Shown here: positions 1 through 10,700 of the stretch, piece after piece
Layout of the letters: each line of letters opens with the position of its first letter
Position numbering within the stretch: the first letter of the stretch is position 1
Assembly (NCBI GenBank): GCA_023014485.1
Contig: JAJOZX010009051.1
Coordinates: 27,501 to 91,500 of the forward strand
DNA length: 64,000 bases
Direction: 5' to 3'
From: Bathynomus jamesi
Lineage: Eukaryota; Arthropoda; Malacostraca; Isopoda; Cirolanidae
Translations under genes and position numbers: made by a program
The notes under the pieces: model-generated
What the model was told of the DNA's origin: nothing
What the model saw: the letters and a program-made list of their open reading frames with translations, nothing else
The model's database searches: none

Positions 1-3
1 ATA

Positions 4-479
4 TGTAAAAATGAAATGAATAATCGATATTCATTTTTACATAAGAACCAAAATCGCTTAACGCGAGTTTGGATAATAATTTTACTTGTAGCTTCCTATT
101 TTTTTGTTCGTGTCACAACCCTACGATCTACCATATCTATCGTTTAGTCGTATCCATTTTCCATTTGTTATAGAAGTTATTATAATTAATTATGATTGTC
201 TTGCATCTCACCCTCGACCCTAGATTATACATTCACATTGCATATAAGAGGACTGGAACCCGTAGTTGTGCTTCTTAGTCCTTGATACCCATTCTGTCTT
301 TAATTCGTTTCTTTTAGGTCCTCCCAAATAATGACTTACAGTTATACTGCACGTATGACAATGTGAATAACTATGACGTCATAAAGTAACTTAATTCTCT
401 TCACGTTTTCCATACCTTGAAAACTGAATCACGTGTTTAGTATTTGGACATCTTCCGTATTGAATGTATGGTAAATTCC

Positions 480-519
<40 letters not shown>

Positions 520-1792
520 GAAACTTCATTCTCTATACATCATTAGTTATGTTGTTTCCTACCTATTGTCTACTGATACCTATCAACCTATCAGTCCATA
601 TTTTACGCGTCTCTATACTACGCACACAACCTATTGGATTATGTACATGTAAAATACGTCCACATATATTTTTTTTTTTTTTTTTTTTTAAGTGCGTTCA
701 ACCCTCACAAGGCATTCATTAGGCTTACAGTAGTTAAATGCTGAAATTCGCGAATCAGCAGAACCGAACGTTTCTAAGATAAACATCCCCTTTCGCTCTG
801 ATCCAAATTTATAACATGTTAAACATATTATAACATATTATGTATATAAATCTATATCATGTGTGCCATGTACTTTGTATTATATTTGTAACATCTTAAT
901 TGTCTATTAATATGAAACACTGTAAAAACAAAACAAAGCTATAGTAACTGTTTAATTGTAATTAACTAATACTTTAATTAATAATAACTTGTAATGTACT
1001 TCAATGAAACTATAATTGAATGTAATGACTTTATATATAATGTAAGAATGTACTTTAATAGAACTGTAAGGGACAATCATAAGCGAATGGGAAGTAATCC
1101 ATAATCGAAATCATAATTGTAATAAACCCAAACAAAAATGTACTCAGTCGTGAAATGATATCTATCGCCTTCAGAAATGAAGACGTGGCAAAAAAAAAAT
1201 AAGATTAGTATTTATTTTTATTTATTTTTTATTTTTTTTATTTGGAAACTTTCAAACACCTGATCGTGTTTAAAAGGGGGGAAACTTAACCTTCAACTGC
1301 CATCCCCCAACATTCAGGCATATTTTATACATGTATTTGTAAAATGAAGGACACTTCATTACGAGACTCTGCTTTGGTCACTGCTAAGAGACTCCCCTGG
1401 TTAGCAGCCTCGCTGCGGGGAGGGGGGCAGAGGCCCGTTGCCTCCTTAATATTTTTAGATTCCGGCCTGAGCTATGGACGAAAGAGGTCGAACTTCTACC
1501 CCTGTAAATTCAGAGCACTACCTGTACATTTTGAGAAGTAAACTACAAAAAGAGAAAGTTTTTTATCTTTTCCTTCGAGCCTTGTCCTCTTCAGGAATTT
1601 AGTCAGTAAAGTAGGAGTATCAGAGTATTATTGAAAGAAAAGAATTAACAGAGTGTCGACCCCATAAAGCGAGAGAAAAGAATTAGAAAGTTATAGAAGA
1701 AAAGTATATAGAAGAAACATCCGTTGCTTGCCTCCGTAACTAGAACCCCCGTCGATCCGAACAACCCAGGGCCATAGACGGAGGGGTTAACA
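4..1792 (+). repeat. LTR A (leftmost of the forward array)
   Basis: It runs from TGTAAAAATG to GGGGTTAACA (1789 bp). Its first ~40 bases form an inverted repeat (ATGTAAAAATGAA against TTCATTTTTACAT). It holds a TAA microsatellite (about 481-515), a T-rich run (about 668-690) and a perfect CRE, TGACGTCA, at 374-381. An AATAAA at 1121-1126 could be a polyadenylation signal. A GC-richer block lies at 1340-1510, and a second LTR-end/PBS-like motif sits at 1645-1662. It belongs to sequence class 1 with D and H (border TTAACA-GC-TGGCGACC). It is preceded by ATA rather than by the polypurine tract, so it is probably the true left end of the array. Confidence 0.8.
374..381. promoter_or_regulatory. 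CRE/ATF-type palindrome TGACGTCA in the LTR
   Basis: A perfect TGACGTCA lies about 370 bases into LTR A. The same octamer is at 6329, 14674, 20215, 25779, 31271, 36976 and 43834 in LTRs B-H. On the inverted half it is at 47228 and 47288 (LTR I), 54837 (K) and 60759 (L), and J also carries two. Preservation across diverged subfamilies suggests a functional enhancer site. TGACGTCA is the consensus bound by CREB/ATF bZIP factors; its use here is inferred. Confidence 0.5.
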
Positions 1793-1794
1793 GC

Positions 1795-1812
1795 TGGCGA
1801 CCTTGCATCAGG
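1795..1812 (+). promoter_or_regulatory. Primer-binding-site-like motif after LTR A
   Basis: TGGCGACCTTGCATCAGG begins two bases after the LTR end. TGG matches the CCA end of a tRNA, and TGGCGACC is the start of the tRNA-Arg-type PBS known from insect Ty3/gypsy elements; assignment to Arg is inferred. Equivalent sites start at 7744, 16098, 21643, 27193, 32681 and 38386. Minus-strand sites are near 50943-50960, 59158-59175 and 62937-62951. Confidence 0.6.
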
Positions 1813-2036
1813 ATAAAAAGAAGATTTTAAGAAGAGACCACTCTTTGGCCAAAATAGAAATTACCCTGCATCAGGATAAAAAGAAGATTTTAAGAAGATT
1901 ATTTTAAGAAGAGGCCACTCTTTGGCCAAGATAGAAATTACCCTGCATCAGGATGAGAAGATTATTTTAAGAAGAAGATGATTTTAAGAAGAGGCCACTC
2001 TTTGGCCATGATAGAAATTACCCTGCATCAGGATAA
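1803..2036 (+). repeat. ~70-bp tandem repeats downstream of the PBS
   Basis: Three imperfect copies each contain TGCATCAGGAT, purine-rich AAGAAGATTTTAAGAAG runs and a GGCCA-CTCTT-TGGCC-type hairpin. The repeat re-creates part of the PBS-proximal sequence, so the leader seems to have grown by duplication. Other units have two or three copies. Confidence 0.75.
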
Positions 2037-2037
2037 A

Positions 2038-2200
2038 ACCATTTGACCGGCGTGTCACGACTTCTAGTTCGTAACATCCACCCTTGACCGGTGTCTCACG
2101 ACTCCAAGTTCTCCACGCCTAGTTTTCATCCAAGAAGAAGTAGCCAGCAAGACGTCTTCAGGACAGGTCTCTGAGGATTTTGCCAGTAGAACTTTTGTTA
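2038..2200 (+). other. Conserved leader block with palindrome AAGACGTCTT
   Basis: This is the most GC-balanced and best-conserved internal block. It has a 20-base imperfect direct repeat (TTGACCGGCGTGTCACGACT, then a copy ending CTCACGACT), followed by the 10-bp palindrome AAGACGTCTT at 2149-2158, which also lies in an AGACGT..ACGTCT-type hairpin. The palindrome is intact at 8079, 16443, 21994, 27530, 33024 and 38737, and on the minus strand at 50231, 58932 and 62708. Its place between PBS and body is where retroelements keep packaging and dimerisation signals; that role is inferred. Confidence 0.55.
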
Positions 2201-2383
2201 AGTACATTTTGTTTTTTTAAGTAATTTATAAACACTTGAAAAGTCAGTATTATTAACAGTTAATAATGAGTATCAAGTCAGAATTTACACAAAACACAGT
2301 GAACATTTCAGACACCAGTGATACATTTTTTTAGTGAAACAGTAATTGTAACAGAGTTAAATGTAAGAGAAGTTAAATGTAAG

Positions 2384-2717
2384 AGAGAGTTAATTTCAAA
2401 GAGTTAATTTCAGAGAGAGTTAATTTCAGAGAGAGTTAAATTCAGAGAGAGTTAATTTCAGAGAGAGTTAATTTCAGAGGGAGTTAATTTCAAAGAGATT
2501 TAATTTCAAAGAGAGTTAATTTCAAAGAGAGTTAATTTCAAAGAGAGTTAATTTCAAAGAGAGTTAATTTCAGAGAGAGTTAATTTCAGAGAGAGTTAAT
2601 TTCAGAGAGAGTTAATTTCAGAGAGAGTTAATTTCAGAGGGAGTTAATTTCAGAGAGAGTTAATTTCAGAGAGAGTTAATTTCAGAGAGAGTTAATTTCA
2701 GAGAGAGTTAATTTCAG
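2384..2717 (+). repeat. 16-bp tandem repeat, GAGAGAGTTAATTTCA
   Basis: About twenty near-identical copies with AGAG/AAAG/AGGG variants. Homologous blocks: about 8312-8725, 16678-16930, 22228-22475, 27760-28015, 33260-33595 and 38977-39270. The inverted elements carry a 15-bp derivative. The period is not a multiple of three, and all frames are broken. Confidence 0.9.
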
Positions 2718-2927
2718 TTATTTTCACTATTATATTCAGTATAGATTAATTTTATTTATGTACCAAACATAATAGTACCGTACCTTCACGTACGTTCGAG
2801 TGAAATGTTGTTTACATTTTTTATTTTTGTTTACAATTTTTTTCAATTTATTGAATTGAATTGACTTGCAAATTAAGAGAGAGTGTTTATAGAGAGTTTA
2901 TAGATTTAGAGAGATATTTGAAGTCAG

Positions 2928-3088
2928 TTTTGAAGTCAGTTTTAGTTGCAAAGAAGTTGCAAAGAAGTTTTGAAGTCAGTTTTAGTTGCAAAGAAGTTGC
3001 AAGTCAGTTTTGAAGTCAGTTTTCGTTGCAAATAAGTTGCAAGTCAGTTTTGAAGTCAGTTTTCGTTGCAAATAAGTTGCAAATCAGT
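2928..3088 (+). repeat. 36-40-bp tandem repeat (GAAGTCAGTTTTAGTTGCAA core)
   Basis: About four units alternate between GCAAAGAAG and GCAAATAAG versions and grade into the first 105-bp repeat, which reuses the GTTGCAAATAAGTTGCAAATC core. Confidence 0.8.
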
Positions 3089-3500
3089 TTTCAGAAGGTT
3101 GCGCCAAGAGGGACAACCAAACCCCAGAGATTTATAAAGATACTCGAAGTAGTTTCGAGTCAGTTTTATTTGAAAATATGTTGCAAATCAGTTTTCAGTT
3201 GGTTGCATCCAAAAGGGATAACCAAACCCCAGAGATTTATAAAGATACTCGAAGTAGTTTCGAGTCAGTTTTATTTGCAAATAAGTTGCAAATCAGTTTT
3301 CAGTTGGTTGCATCCAAAAGGGATAACCAAACCCCAGAGATTTATAAAGATACTCGAAGTAGTTTCGAGTCAGTTTTATTTGCAAATAAGTTGCAAATCA
3401 GTTTTCAGTTGGTTGCATCCAAAAGGGATAACCAAACCCCAGAGATTTATAAAGATACTCGAAGTAGTTGAGTCAGTTTATTTGCAAATAAGTTGCAAAT
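3080..3500 (+). repeat. 105-bp tandem repeat with hairpin ACTCGAA-GTAGT-TTCGAGT
   Basis: GGTTGCATCC recurs at 3201, 3306 and 3411, giving a period of exactly 105. Each unit has a GTTGCAAATAAGTTGCAAATC segment, a CCAGAGATTTATAAAGAT segment and a perfect 7-bp stem with a 5-base loop (first at 3142-3160). Blocks in other units: about 9060-9395, 17340-17670, 22880-23215, 28420-28745, 34010-34450, 39680-40125 and 40840-41075. The apparent 35-residue peptide repeat is a by-product of the period. Confidence 0.9.
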
Positions 3501-3509
3501 CAGTTTTCA

Positions 3510-3880
3510 GAAGGTTGCGCCAAGATGGACAACCGCCCCCAGAGATTTATAGAAATACTTGACAAGAGGTCAAGTCAGAAGGTTGCGCCAAAAGGACAAC
3601 CGCCCCAGAGATTTATAGAAATACTTGGCAAGAGGTCAAGTCAGAAGGTTGCGCCAAGATGGACAACCGCCCCCAGAGATTTATAGAAATACTTGACAAG
3701 AGGTCAAGTCAGAAGGTTGCGCCAAGATGGACAACCGCCCCAGAGATTATAGAAATACTTGGCAAGAGGTCAAGTCAGAAGGTTGCGCCAAGATGGACAA
3801 CCGCCCCAGAGATTTATAGAAATACTTGACAAGAGTCAAGTCAGAAGGTTGCGCCAAGAGGGACAACCGCCCCAGAGATT
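3510..3880 (+). repeat. 68-bp tandem repeat with hairpin ACTTGAC-AAGAG-GTCAAGT
   Basis: GGTTGCGCC recurs every 68 bases (3513, 3581, and on). Each unit has CCAGAGATTTATAGAAAT followed by the 7-bp stem (first at 3557-3575). It is homologous to the 105-bp unit around the hairpin. The block is long in A (to ~3880), B (about 9380-9745) and the second G copy (about 41066-41440), but only about two units in C, D, E, F and first-copy G. Confidence 0.9.
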
Positions 3881-3885
3881 ACAGA

Positions 3886-4060
3886 AGTCAGTTTTGAAGA
3901 AGCCAGTTTTGAAGAAGCCAGTTTTGAAGAGTTAGTTTTGAAGCCAGTTTTTTGAAGCCAGTTTTTTGAAGCAGTTAGTTTTGAAGCAGTTAGTTTTGAA
4001 GCAGTTAGTTTTGAAGCAGTTAGTTTTGAAGCAGTTAGTTTTGAAGCAGTTAGTTTTTAA
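3886..4060 (+). repeat. 15-bp tandem repeat, GAAGCAGTTAGTTTT
   Basis: Copies begin as GAAGAAGCCAGTTTT and change to GAAGCAGTTAGTTTT. Blocks elsewhere: about 9746-9860, 17805-17945, 23350-23525, 28885-29015, 34590-34710, 40262-40395 and 41455-41570. The period of 15 keeps frames open on both strands without indicating a gene. Confidence 0.9.
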
Positions 4061-5943
4061 GAAGTCAGTTCTTAAGTCCCGAGTCATTTCAATGCAGTCA
4101 ATTGAATTCAACTTTTTCTTTGTAAGTTAAGAGAATTTAATTTAAGAAAATGTAATTTAAGAATTTAATTCAACCTTTTTTTGTGTTGTAAAGAGAATTT
4201 AATTCAACCTGAATTGACCGGGTTGCGTCTTTAGTTAACCTTTCTTTGTTTTGTTGTAAGAAGGAAATGGACCGATTTGTCTTTTCTTCTTCATGCCATT
4301 GTTGCGTATAAAAATATATAGGTAAAATGACATATTTTATTGTTGGCAACCAAAACCCTTTTTAAAAATGTTGGTAACGAGTTTTATAATTATTGCGATT
4401 ATATGATGACAGAAATAGTGTAATAATTAATCGATCATGTACCTAATTTATCTTGCTCTGTGTGGTCGGGAAATTTACCCGTAGGACCGCACATACCCTA
4501 AATTTCAGTTGTGTTTATTCTTTTTTTGTCATTTAATTTTAATAAAACTTCTACACAATAAAACATGTATTTATCATATGCAAACAATTTTTCAGACTAA
4601 AATATCAAATAATTCAGTCTATCAACATTTAACGAAAGAGTATAATTTTTCTACTTAACATGCAAAAATTATTAAACCTTTTTAATATTTTTTTTAGTAT
4701 ATAAAAATAATTTTTAATGTAAAATTTACCTGAAATTATTAAAAGAAAAGATTGTTCGAAATGCTTTCCTTCCATTTCAATAACTTTTTATTCTTGGCCG
4801 AAACTCATCTAAGGTTCGATTTACTTTTATTTTTAAGAATATTATAAAATTATGTTTAGCTCATTAAAATGCATAAATTGGTTTCTATTTTAATTTGTAT
4901 TCTTAATTTTCTTAATTCAATTATCGTACCGATACTTCTGGTTAATGTTAATGGTTATATAGTTCATATATAGCTAGGAATGTTACTAGTCGAATTTAAT
5001 TCCATCTTCAAAATTCAATTTTTAAACCGTGAGATTTACTTTCATCAATTGTAAGTCCTCTAAGTACATTTCTTTTTATTACCTTAATACGTGTAACTGA
5101 TTTAATTAAATACTTAAATACTACCTTGAACTTAAAGGATTTTATGATAATGATAATAATAACAACAACAATAATTGACTCAAAAGATTTTATAACCCTA
5201 AACCCATCTTAAATTATTATACATTATTTTTAAACTTTGTTAATTCAAAAACCTTCCAAATCTCTACACATACACACGCATGTATGCACACTATATATAC
5301 TATATATACAAACCTTATTCTAAAATCATTCGATATCACAAACTATTTCATAGCGTGTAGGTGCTAACTCTGCTATTTATATAGTCCTAAGCCTTTTTGC
5401 TTACTATATATAAATTTTTGCTCAGGCATTTATTCAGTTAATTTAAGAATCCTCTCCGCTAATCTATCCCTCAAATTTATAAGATACACACTTTGTATCT
5501 AATACACACACATACACACTAGACCACAGGTCTATACATCATCCATTACGTAATTCGATTTTTACCTACAATAGACAATAAAATTAGTTATAGACTGCAC
5601 GATCAGGGTAACTTTGGAAAATAATTTATATTTTTCCCTTTTACCTACTATTCAGTATGTATGTAATTTTCCCCACAGAATTTTTTTTTAAATTAACAAT
5701 ACCATTCTTTGCCTAACTTAATTGTTTGTCCAAATTAATGTATTAATCCTTTTATTCTGTTTGCATAAATTAAAGTATTAATCTTTGAATTTTTTATATT
5801 ATATAATAACTCACTTGTTCTGTATAAAAATTTGTAATGTAAAGAAAAAATTCGTCATCTAACTTGAAGTAGTTCGGATGTTATTTTCTCATTTGTATTG
5901 TATTAATGGTACCCTATTAGATTATTGTATAAATATCATTTTT

Positions 5944-5955
5944 AAAAGGGGAGAG
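5944..5955 (+). promoter_or_regulatory. Polypurine tract before LTR B
   Basis: AAAAGGGGAGAG followed by CAA and then the LTR TG. This is where reverse transcription of LTR elements starts the plus strand. Identical tracts are at 11728, 19830, 25396, 30887, 36597 and 43451. Minus-strand counterparts are at 47654-47665 (LTR I) and 54998-55008 (LTR K, diverged). Confidence 0.7.
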
Positions 5956-5958
5956 CAA

Positions 5959-6434
5959 TGTAAAAATGGACAATGAATAATCAATATTCATTTTTACATA
6001 AGAACCAAAATCGCTTAACGCGAGTTTGGATAATAATTTTACTTGTGGCTTCCTATTTTTGTTCGTGTCAAAACCCTACGATCTACCATACCTATGGTTT
6101 AGTCGTATCCATTTTTATTTTGTTATAGAAGTTATTAATTAATTATGATTGTCTTGCATCTCACCCTCGACCCTAGATTATACATACACATTGCATATAA
6201 GAGGATTGGAACCCGTAGTTGTGCTTCTTAGTCCTTGATACCCATTCTGTCTTTAATTCGTTTCTTTTAGGTCCTCCCAAATAATGACTTACAGTTATAC
6301 TGCACGTATGACATAATGTGAATAACTATGACGTCATAAAGTAACTTAATTCTCTTCACGTTTTCCATACCTTGAACACTGAATCACGTGTTTAGTATTT
6401 GGACATCTTCCGTATTGAATGTATGGTAAATTCC

Positions 6435-6477
<43 letters not shown>

Positions 6478-7741
6478 GAAAAAGAAACTTCATTCTCTAT
6501 ACATCATTAGTTATGTTGTTTCCTACCTATTGTCTACTGATACCTATCAACCTATCAGTCCATATTTTACGCGTCTCTATATTACGCACACAACCTATTG
6601 GATTATGTACATGTAAAATACGTCCACATATATTTTTTTTTATTTTTTTTTTAAGTGCGTTCAACCCTCACAAGGCATTCATTAGGCTTGCAGTAGTTAA
6701 ATGCTCAAATTCGCGAATCAGCAGAACCGAACGTTTCTAAGATAAACATCCCCTTTCGCTCTGATCCAAATTTATAACATGTTAAACATATTATAACATA
6801 TTATGTATATAAATCTATATCATGTGTGCCATGTACTTTGTATTATATTTCTAACATCTTAATTGTCTATTAATATGAAACACTGTAAAAACAAAACAAA
6901 GCTATAGTAACTGTTTAATTGTAATTAACTAATACTTTAATTAATAATAACTTGTAATGTACTTCAATGAAACTATAATTGAATGTAATGACTTTATATA
7001 TAATGTAAGAATGTACTTTAATAGAACTGTAAGGGACAATCATAAGCGAATGGGAAGTAATCCATAATCGAAATCATAATTGTAATAAACCCAAACAAAA
7101 ATGTACTCAGTCGTGAAATAATATCGCCTTCAGAAATGAAGACGTGGCAAAAAAAAAAATTAGTTTTTATTTTTATTTATTTTTTTTTTTTTATTTGGAA
7201 ACTTTCAAACACCTGATCGTGTTTAAAAGGGGGGAAACTTAACCTCCAACTGCCATCCCCCAACATTCAGGCATATTTTATACATGTATTTGTAAAATGA
7301 AGGACACTTCATTACGAGACTCTGCTTTGGTCACTGCTAAGAGACTCCCCTTGTTAGCAGCCTCGCTGCGGGGAGGGGGCAGAGGCCCCTTGCCTCCTTA
7401 ATATTTTTAGATTCCGGCCTGACCATATGGTCGAAAGAGGTCGAACCTCTACCCCTGTAAAATTCAGACCACTACCTGTAAATTTTGAAGAAAATTACAG
7501 TAAGAGAAACTTTTTATTTTCCCCCTCGAGCTATCTTCAGAGGAATTTAGTCAAGAAAGTAGAAGTATCAGAGTATTATTGAAAGAAAAGAATTAACAGA
7601 GTGTCGACCCCATAAAGCGAGAGAAAAGAATTAGAAAGTTATAGAAGAAAAGTATATAGAAGAAATATCCGTTGCTTGCCTCCGTAACTAGAACCCCCGT
7701 CGATCCGAACCGACTCAGGGCCATAGACGGAGGGGTTAACA
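5959..7741 (+). repeat. LTR B
   Basis: 1783 bp from TGTAAAAATG to GGGGTTAACA. It is class 2: its border is TTAACA-AT-TGGCGACCCTTAACC, and its 3' quarter has the CCCCCTCGAG variant shared with C and E. CRE at 6329; TAA microsatellite about 6438-6473. Confidence 0.8.
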
Positions 7742-10700
7742 ATTGGCGACCCTTAACCAGGATTAGAAGAATATTTTAAGAAGAATTTTAAGAAGAATTC
7801 TAACCCTGCATCAGGATAAAAAGAAGATTTTAAGAAGATTATTTTAAGAAGAGGCCACTCTTTGGCCAAGATAGAAATTACCCTGCATCAGGATAGAAGA
7901 TTTTAAGAAGATTATTTTAAGAAGAGGCCACTCTTAGGCCAAGATAGAAATTACCCTGCATCAGGATAAAACCATTTGACCGGCGTGTCACGACTTCTAG
8001 TTCGTAACATCCACCCTTGACCGGTGTGTCACGACTCCAAGTTCTCCACGCCTAGTTTTCATCCAAGAAGTAGCCAGCAAGACGTCTTCAGGACACGTCT
8101 CTGAGGATTTTGCCAGTAGAACTTTTGTTAAGTACATTTTGTTTTTTTAAGTAATTTATAAACACTTGAAAAGTCAGTATTATTAACAGTTAATAATGAG
8201 TATCAAGTCAGAATTTACACAAAACACAGTGAACATTTCAGACACCAGTGATACATTTTTTTAGTGAAACAGTAATTGTAACAGAGTTAAATGTAAGAGA
8301 AGTTAAATGTAAGAGAGAGTTAATTTCAAAGAGGTAATTTCAGAGAGAGTTAATTTCAGAGAGAGTTAATTTCAAAGAGTTAATTTCAGAGAGAGTTAAT
8401 TTCAGAGAGAGTTAATTTCAGAGAGAGTTAATTTCAGAGAGAGTTAATTTCAGAAGAGATTTAATTTCAGAGAGTTAATTTCAGAGAGAGTTAATTTCAG
8501 AGGGAGTTAATTTCAGAGAGAGTTAATTTAAGAGAGAGTTAATTTCATAGAGTTAATTTCAGAGAGAGTTAATTTCAGAGAGAGTTAATTTCAGAGAGAG
8601 TTAATTTCAGAGAGAGTTAATTTCAGAAAGATTTAATTTCAGAGAGAGTTAATTTCAGAGAGAGTTAATTTCAGAGGGAGTTAATTTCAGAGAGAGTTAA
8701 TTTCAGAGAGAGTTAATTTCAGAGTTATTTTCACTATTATATTCAGTATAGAATAATTTTATTTATGTACCAAACATAATAGTACCGTACCGTACATTCA
8801 CGTACGTTCGAGTGAAATGTTGTTTACATTTTTTATTTTTGTTTACAATTTTTTTCAATTTATTGAATTGAATTGACTTGCAAATTAAGAGCGAGAGTGT
8901 TTATAGAGAGTTTATAGATTTAGAGAGATATTTGAGTCAGTTTTGAAGTCAGTTTTAGTTGCAAAGAAGTTGCAAAGAAGTTTTGAAGTCAGTTTTAGTT
9001 GCGAAGAAGTTGCAAAGAAGTTTTGAAGTCAGTTTTCGTTGCAAATAAGTTGCAAATCAGTTTTCAGAAGGTTGCGCCAAGAGGGACAACCAAACCCCAG
9101 AGATTTATAAAGATACTCGAAGTAGTTTCGAGTCAGTTTTATTTGCAAATAAGTTGCAAATCAGTTTTCAGTTGGTTGCATCCAAAAGGGATAACCAAAC
9201 CCCAGAGATTTATAAAGATACTCGAAGTAGTTTCGAGTCAGTTTTATTTGCAAATAAGTTGCAAATCAGTTTTCAGTTGGTTGCATCCAAAAGGGATAAC
9301 CAAACCCCAGAGATTTATAAAGATACTCGAAAGTAGTTTCGAGTCAGTTTTATTTGCAAATAAGTTGCAAATCAGTTTTCAGAAGGTTGCGCCAAGATGG
9401 ACAACCGTCCCCAGAGATTTATATACTTGACAAGAGGTCAAGTCAGAAGGTTGCGCCAAGATGGACAACCGCCCCCAGAGACATAGAAATACTTGCAAGA
9501 GGTCAAGTCAGAAGGTTGCGCCAAGATGGACAACCGCCCCCAGAGATTTATAGAAATACTTGACAAGAGGTCAAGTCAGAAGGTTGCGCCAAGATGGACA
9601 ACCCCCAGAGATTTATAGAAATACTTGACAAGAGGTCAAGTCAGAAGGTTGCGCCAAAGGGACAACCGCCCAGAGATTTATAGAAATACTTGGTAAGAGT
9701 TCAAGTCAATAGGTTGCATCCAAGAGGGAACCGCCCCAGAGATTACAGAAGTCAGTTTTGAAGAAGCCAGTTTTGAAGAAGCCAGTTTTGAAGCAGTTAG
9801 TTTTGAAGCAGTTAGTTTTGAAGCAGTTAGTTTTGAAGCAGTTAGTTTTAAGAAGTCAGTTTTTAAGTCCCAAGTCATTTCAATGCAGTCAATTGAATTC
9901 AACTTTTTCTTTGTAAGTTAAGAGAATTTAATTTAAGAAAATGTAATTTAAGAATTTAATTCAACCTTTTTTTGTGTTGTAAAGAGAATTTAATTCAACC
10001 TGAATTGACCGGGTTGCGTCTTTAGTTAACCTTTCTTTTTTTGTTGTAAGAAGGAAATGGACCGATTTGTCTCTTCTTTTTCATGCCATTGTTGCGTATA
10101 AAATATATAGGTAAAATGACATATTTTATTGTTGGCAACCAAAACCGTTTTTACAAATGTTGGTAACGAGTTTTATAATTATTGCGATTATATGATGACA
10201 GAAATAGTGTAATAATTAATCGATCATGTACCTAATTTATCTTGCTCTGTATGGTCGGGAAATTTACCCGTAGGACCGCACATACCCTAAATTTCAGTTG
10301 TGTTTATTCTTTTTTGTCATTTAATTTTAATAAAACTTCTACACAAAAACATATGTATTTATCATATGCAAACAAGTTTTCAGACTAAAATATCAAATAA
10401 TTCAGTCTATCAACATTTAACGAAAGAGTATAATTTTTCTACTTAACATGCAAAAATTATTAAACCTTTTTAATATTTTTTTTAGTATATAAAAATAATT
10501 TTTAATGTAAAATTTACCTGAAATTATTAAAAGAAAAGATTGTTCGAAATGCTTTCCTTCCATTTCAATAACACTTTATTCTTGGCCGAAACTCATCTAA
10601 GGTTCGATTTACTTTTATTTTTAAGAATATTATAAAATTATGTTTAGCTCATTAAAATGCATAAATTGATTTATATTTTAATTTGTATTCTTAATTTTCT

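Larger units (their letters stand above)
1793..5958 (+). mobile_element. Internal region A, non-coding
   Basis: Order: PBS (1795), ~70-bp repeats (to 2036), conserved leader (2038-2200), 16-bp repeats (about 2384-2717), 36-40-bp repeats (about 2928-3088), 105-bp repeats (about 3080-3500), 68-bp repeats (about 3510-3880), 15-bp repeats (about 3886-4060), an AT-rich 3' part (4080-5943) and PPT (5944-5955). Long frames in the 105-bp block exist only because the period is a multiple of three, and they show no gag, protease, reverse transcriptase, RNase H or integrase motif. The 3' part has an imperfect GGTC..GACC stem around 4464-4490 and the hairpin TAGACC-ACA-GGTCTA at 5520-5534. Confidence 0.75.

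Noticed and set aside
444..722. Frame with poly-isoleucine or poly-asparagine in each LTR
   Set aside because: It is the TAA microsatellite translated in two frames; length varies with repeat number between copies.
1344..1541. 65-residue frame in the GC-richer block of several LTRs
   Set aside because: The frame changes length and register between copies through indels; the block is conserved as DNA, not as protein.
1795..1830. Possible tRNA gene at the PBS
   Set aside because: Only the acceptor-complementary part is present; no cloverleaf can be drawn.
3026..3562. Repetitive 178-residue frame, and similar frames in every unit
   Set aside because: The 105-bp period is a multiple of three, so frames stay open in two registers. 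No start context, domain or codon bias supports a protein.
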